Positions 45,649 through 47,644 of a stretch of DNA of 47,644 nucleotides are shown in pieces. The position numbers and the translations under genes were made by a program. This DNA comes from a virus. Each line of letters starts with the position of its first letter. Position 1 is the stretch's first letter. The notes beneath the pieces were generated by a model. The model did no database searches and was not told the origin of the DNA. It saw nothing but the letters and a program-made list of their open reading frames with translations. The DNA lies in the IMG/VR virus record IMGVR_UViG_3300003885_000006, positions 1 through 47,644 of that record. One strand, given 5' to 3'.

Positions 45649-47612
45649 TTCCCAGCATAAATCCTCATAATCCCAGTTAACAAATCTTCTTCCATAACTT
45701 CTTTCCCATCCAACACAGCCCCAAGTGTTTTCATCTTCTCACTAATAAGCCGCATCAGATATTCCTCAATTGTATTCTCAGCAATGAAGTAATAGCAATT
45801 AACTGTATCTTTCTGTCCCATTCTATGACATCTATCCTCTGCTTGGACATGTGAACCTGGTGTCCAGCCAAACTCTGCAAATGCAACATTGCTTGCGGAG
45901 GTTAAGTTGATAGAATCTCCAGCAGCTATTAAGTTTCCGATGAATAATTGTGTATCTCCAGATTCATTAAACTTATCAATACTAGCTTGCTTGTCCTCCA
46001 GCTTCATCCCTCCCACTAACTTCGTACTCTTTCCATTGTATTTCTGTTCTAATTGTTCTACAACAAACTTGTGGTTGCAGAATAATACGAGTTTCTCTCC
46101 AGATTCCATAAAATCATCCAACCAGGTTTCTAAGGCTTGGAGCTTCCCTTTCGCAGCCAACATTTTCATCCTATTTATGAATACAAGTTGTTCTGCTCTA
46201 CTTGCAGCTTTTGCACTTTTTTCTCCAAAGTTTTCTCTTACCCATTGGATGAATTCTTTTTCTGCTCTTTTATACTCTTCCCTGTTTGTCATTTCTAATG
46301 GAATCACACTTCTTAGCTTATCTGGGAGTTCACTTAAAACATCCTTTTTTAATCTTCTAATCATTACCTTGGAAACTTCTTGATGTAACTCAAGCATTCT
46401 CTCTTTCTTTAGTCTCTTGTCATAAAATCCATCTGCTTTAAAACAGTATCTTTTCTTATAAAACTCCCAGGTTGGGAACTCACTTGGATTGAGAATGTTT
46501 AGGACTGTAAAAAACTCATCTGGTCTATTTACAATTGGAGTTCCACTCATTGGGATTATCTCCAACTCTTTTCTATCTAACTTCCAATCCTGTGTTTCAA
46601 TTTCTTGTTTTGTTCCTTTACAGAGAGCCTGGAACGCTCTTGTTCTGAGTGCGTCCTGATTCTTAACTGCTTGGCATTCATCCACAATCACGATTTTAGG
46701 TTTCAAGACTTCCAAGATTTGGTTCAATCTCTTTCCAAGAATATCATAATTACAGATATAAATGGAGAAGATTGGATTTATTTCTTCCCCCATTCTACCT
46801 TCTAACAATCTTGCGAATTCGTTTGGAAGCCACTCCGCACATTCTCTTAACCAGTTTATTTTAGCAGAGGCTTTACATAGTATAAGGACAGGTCGCTTCT
46901 CCTTGATAGTAGCTAAGTATCCCAGAGCCTCAATCGTTTTTCCAAGTCCCATCTCATCTGCTATTAGGGCTTTCCCTTTTTGAAGGTGGACAAACTTAAT
47001 TCCTTCAAGTTGGTAGGAAGTGAACCGAAACTTAGATTTACTTTCATACTCAACTAACCAATCTGGAACTTCCCAATCTTCTTGTTTTGTCTCTTCTACT
47101 TTTTGTATATTATAGTTATTTTTAGTGAGAACACTAACAACAAGAGGAATGTTTGGAAGAAACCAAGTTCCTGTTTTAGGGTCAATATTAAGCTTCCCTG
47201 AAACACTTTCCCAGCTTTTCCAATAACTAAGAGTTAGCTTTGGGTGTCTATTCCCTTTTGTAATTTCAATGTTGTTTTTATGCTGGATTGCAATTCTTAT
47301 TTTGAGGGAAGGAGCTAGCTCCCCTTCTGGTACTCTTGCAAGGCTCTGGGTACCGCCACACCTTGAACTCAACCTACTTCGGACTAGCTCCTTCCCCACA
47401 ATTTTATTGACTGCATAAATATGAACAAAACCCCAAACCCTCACAAGCTCCAGATTAGCGTCTGAATAGGGAACAGTCCAGCATTTAACTTCTTGGTTCC
47501 ACCACCATCCTCTTATACTTTTAATCTTTTGGATTTGTTGCACATCATATTTGAATTTTAGCCAGATTTTATCGCTGGAGATTTTGTAGGCTTTCTTTCC
47601 TTGTTCCTTCAC
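45645..47612 (-). CDS. SNF2-type helicase with HARP-like N-terminus
   Basis: 655 aa from GTG 47612 (AAGGAG seven bases upstream). Residues 15-65 and about 105-170 look like two HARP-type wings (WLKFKYDVQQIQKIKSIRGW; SYWKSWESVSGKLNIDPKTG). ATPase motifs: Q-motif region FTSYQLEGIKFVH, Walker A DEMGLGKT (219-226), Walker B IVDECQ, motif III PMSGTP, and C-terminal SNF2 motifs ending DRCHRMGQKDTVNCYYFI. Residues 73-104 come from a palindrome-bounded G+C-rich DNA segment (47306-47396). It probably remodels forks or protein-DNA complexes during replication. Confidence 0.92.
   Translation of the reverse strand: MKEQGKKAYKISSDKIWLKFKYDVQQIQKIKSIRGWWWNQEVKCWTVPYSDANLELVRVWGFVHIYAVNKIVGKELVRSRLSSRCGGTQSLARVPEGELAPSLKIRIAIQHKNNIEITKGNRHPKLTLSYWKSWESVSGKLNIDPKTGTWFLPNIPLVVSVLTKNNYNIQKVEETKQEDWEVPDWLVEYESKSKFRFTSYQLEGIKFVHLQKGKALIADEMGLGKTIEALGYLATIKEKRPVLILCKASAKINWLRECAEWLPNEFARLLEGRMGEEINPIFSIYICNYDILGKRLNQILEVLKPKIVIVDECQAVKNQDALRTRAFQALCKGTKQEIETQDWKLDRKELEIIPMSGTPIVNRPDEFFTVLNILNPSEFPTWEFYKKRYCFKADGFYDKRLKKERMLELHQEVSKVMIRRLKKDVLSELPDKLRSVIPLEMTNREEYKRAEKEFIQWVRENFGEKSAKAASRAEQLVFINRMKMLAAKGKLQALETWLDDFMESGEKLVLFCNHKFVVEQLEQKYNGKSTKLVGGMKLEDKQASIDKFNESGDTQLFIGNLIAAGDSINLTSASNVAFAEFGWTPGSHVQAEDRCHRMGQKDTVNCYYFIAENTIEEYLMRLISEKMKTLGAVLDGKEVMEEDLLTGIMRIYAGK
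47306..47396. mobile_element. Palindrome-bounded insertion inside the helicase gene
   Basis: GGGAAGGAGCTAG (47306-47318) and its exact complement CTAGCTCCTTCCC (47384-47396) bound a 91-bp segment, with an inner GGTAC (47329-47333)/GTACC (47350-47354). It is clearly richer in G+C than its surroundings and adds about 30 Arg/Gly/Ser-rich residues between two HARP-like units without breaking the frame. It resembles small palindromic elements that insert in coding regions (as in Rickettsia); no copy is seen elsewhere here. Confidence 0.55.
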
Positions 47613-47644
47613 TCCGTGGCTCCTTAGCTCCTTGTCTTCTTAGC

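Noticed and set aside
1-47644. tRNA genes, CRISPR arrays, integrase, transposase or RNA polymerase
   Set aside because: None seen. The tandem repeats at 1973, 2403 and 3943 have no spacers and are not CRISPR. Absence is by reading only.

Overview
This window is most likely an essentially complete genome of a lytic, short-tailed (podovirus-like) tailed phage of an uncultured bacterium. It has an A+T-rich bacterial-style layout: tightly packed genes, ATGA/TAATG overlaps and strong Shine-Dalgarno (SD) sites. There is a terminase, portal, scaffold and capsid set and a P22 gp4/gp10-like tail tube. There is no sheath, tape measure, integrase or phage RNA polymerase. The host cannot be named. Consensus TTGACA/17-bp promoters and a set of sigma54-type -24/-12 sequences suggest a host with both sigma factors.

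Layout. (1) 0.01-0.85 kb, minus strand: small early genes reading leftwards off the left end. They would join the minus-strand genes at the right end if the molecule is circular or circularly permuted. (2) 0.85-4.09 kb: a control region with sigma70 promoters in both directions, at least six sigma54-like promoters, long inverted repeats, a 30-bp palindrome, three tandem-repeat blocks, one self-contained gene (1258-1812) and a three-gene minus-strand operon of very short genes (2987-3500). (3) 4.09-29.4 kb, plus strand: the late operon. It holds terminase small subunit, a Tad1-like anti-Thoeris candidate, terminase large subunit, a metallopeptidase-like protein, portal, a GroES co-chaperonin, scaffold candidate, decoration protein, major capsid, several beta-rich virion proteins, tail-tube adaptor, a nozzle protein with a beta-propeller, fibre, GNAT acetyltransferase, internal virion proteins (one with a peptidase S74 chaperone domain), an M15-type endolysin and an XhlA-like membrane protein. 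(4) 29.44-29.77 kb: convergence zone with a shared hairpin. (5) 29.5-47.6 kb, minus strand: replication and metabolism. It holds ThyX, DNA ligase, DUF1937, a primase/helicase-like ATPase, a mini DHH phosphoesterase, a UDG-PolA fusion, a stand-alone ClpX zinc domain, an HTH regulator, a frameshifted ParB-methyltransferase, a glycyl-tRNA synthetase-like core, a DUF669 ssDNA-binding candidate, Sak4, a PD-(D/E)XK nuclease, an SNF2 helicase and many tiny Cys-rich or membrane proteins.

How it fits together. The divergent control region drives an early/middle programme leftwards (DNA synthesis, recombination, nucleotide metabolism, host takeover) and a late programme rightwards (packaging, virion, lysis). 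The most unusual signals are the sigma54-like promoter array with a duplicated promoter-plus-hairpin module; a dispersed hairpin family in both arms; a palindrome-bounded insertion inside the helicase gene; and free-standing fragments of host proteins (ClpX zinc domain, GlyRS catalytic core, GroES). Everything here comes from reading the sequence; no database search was run.
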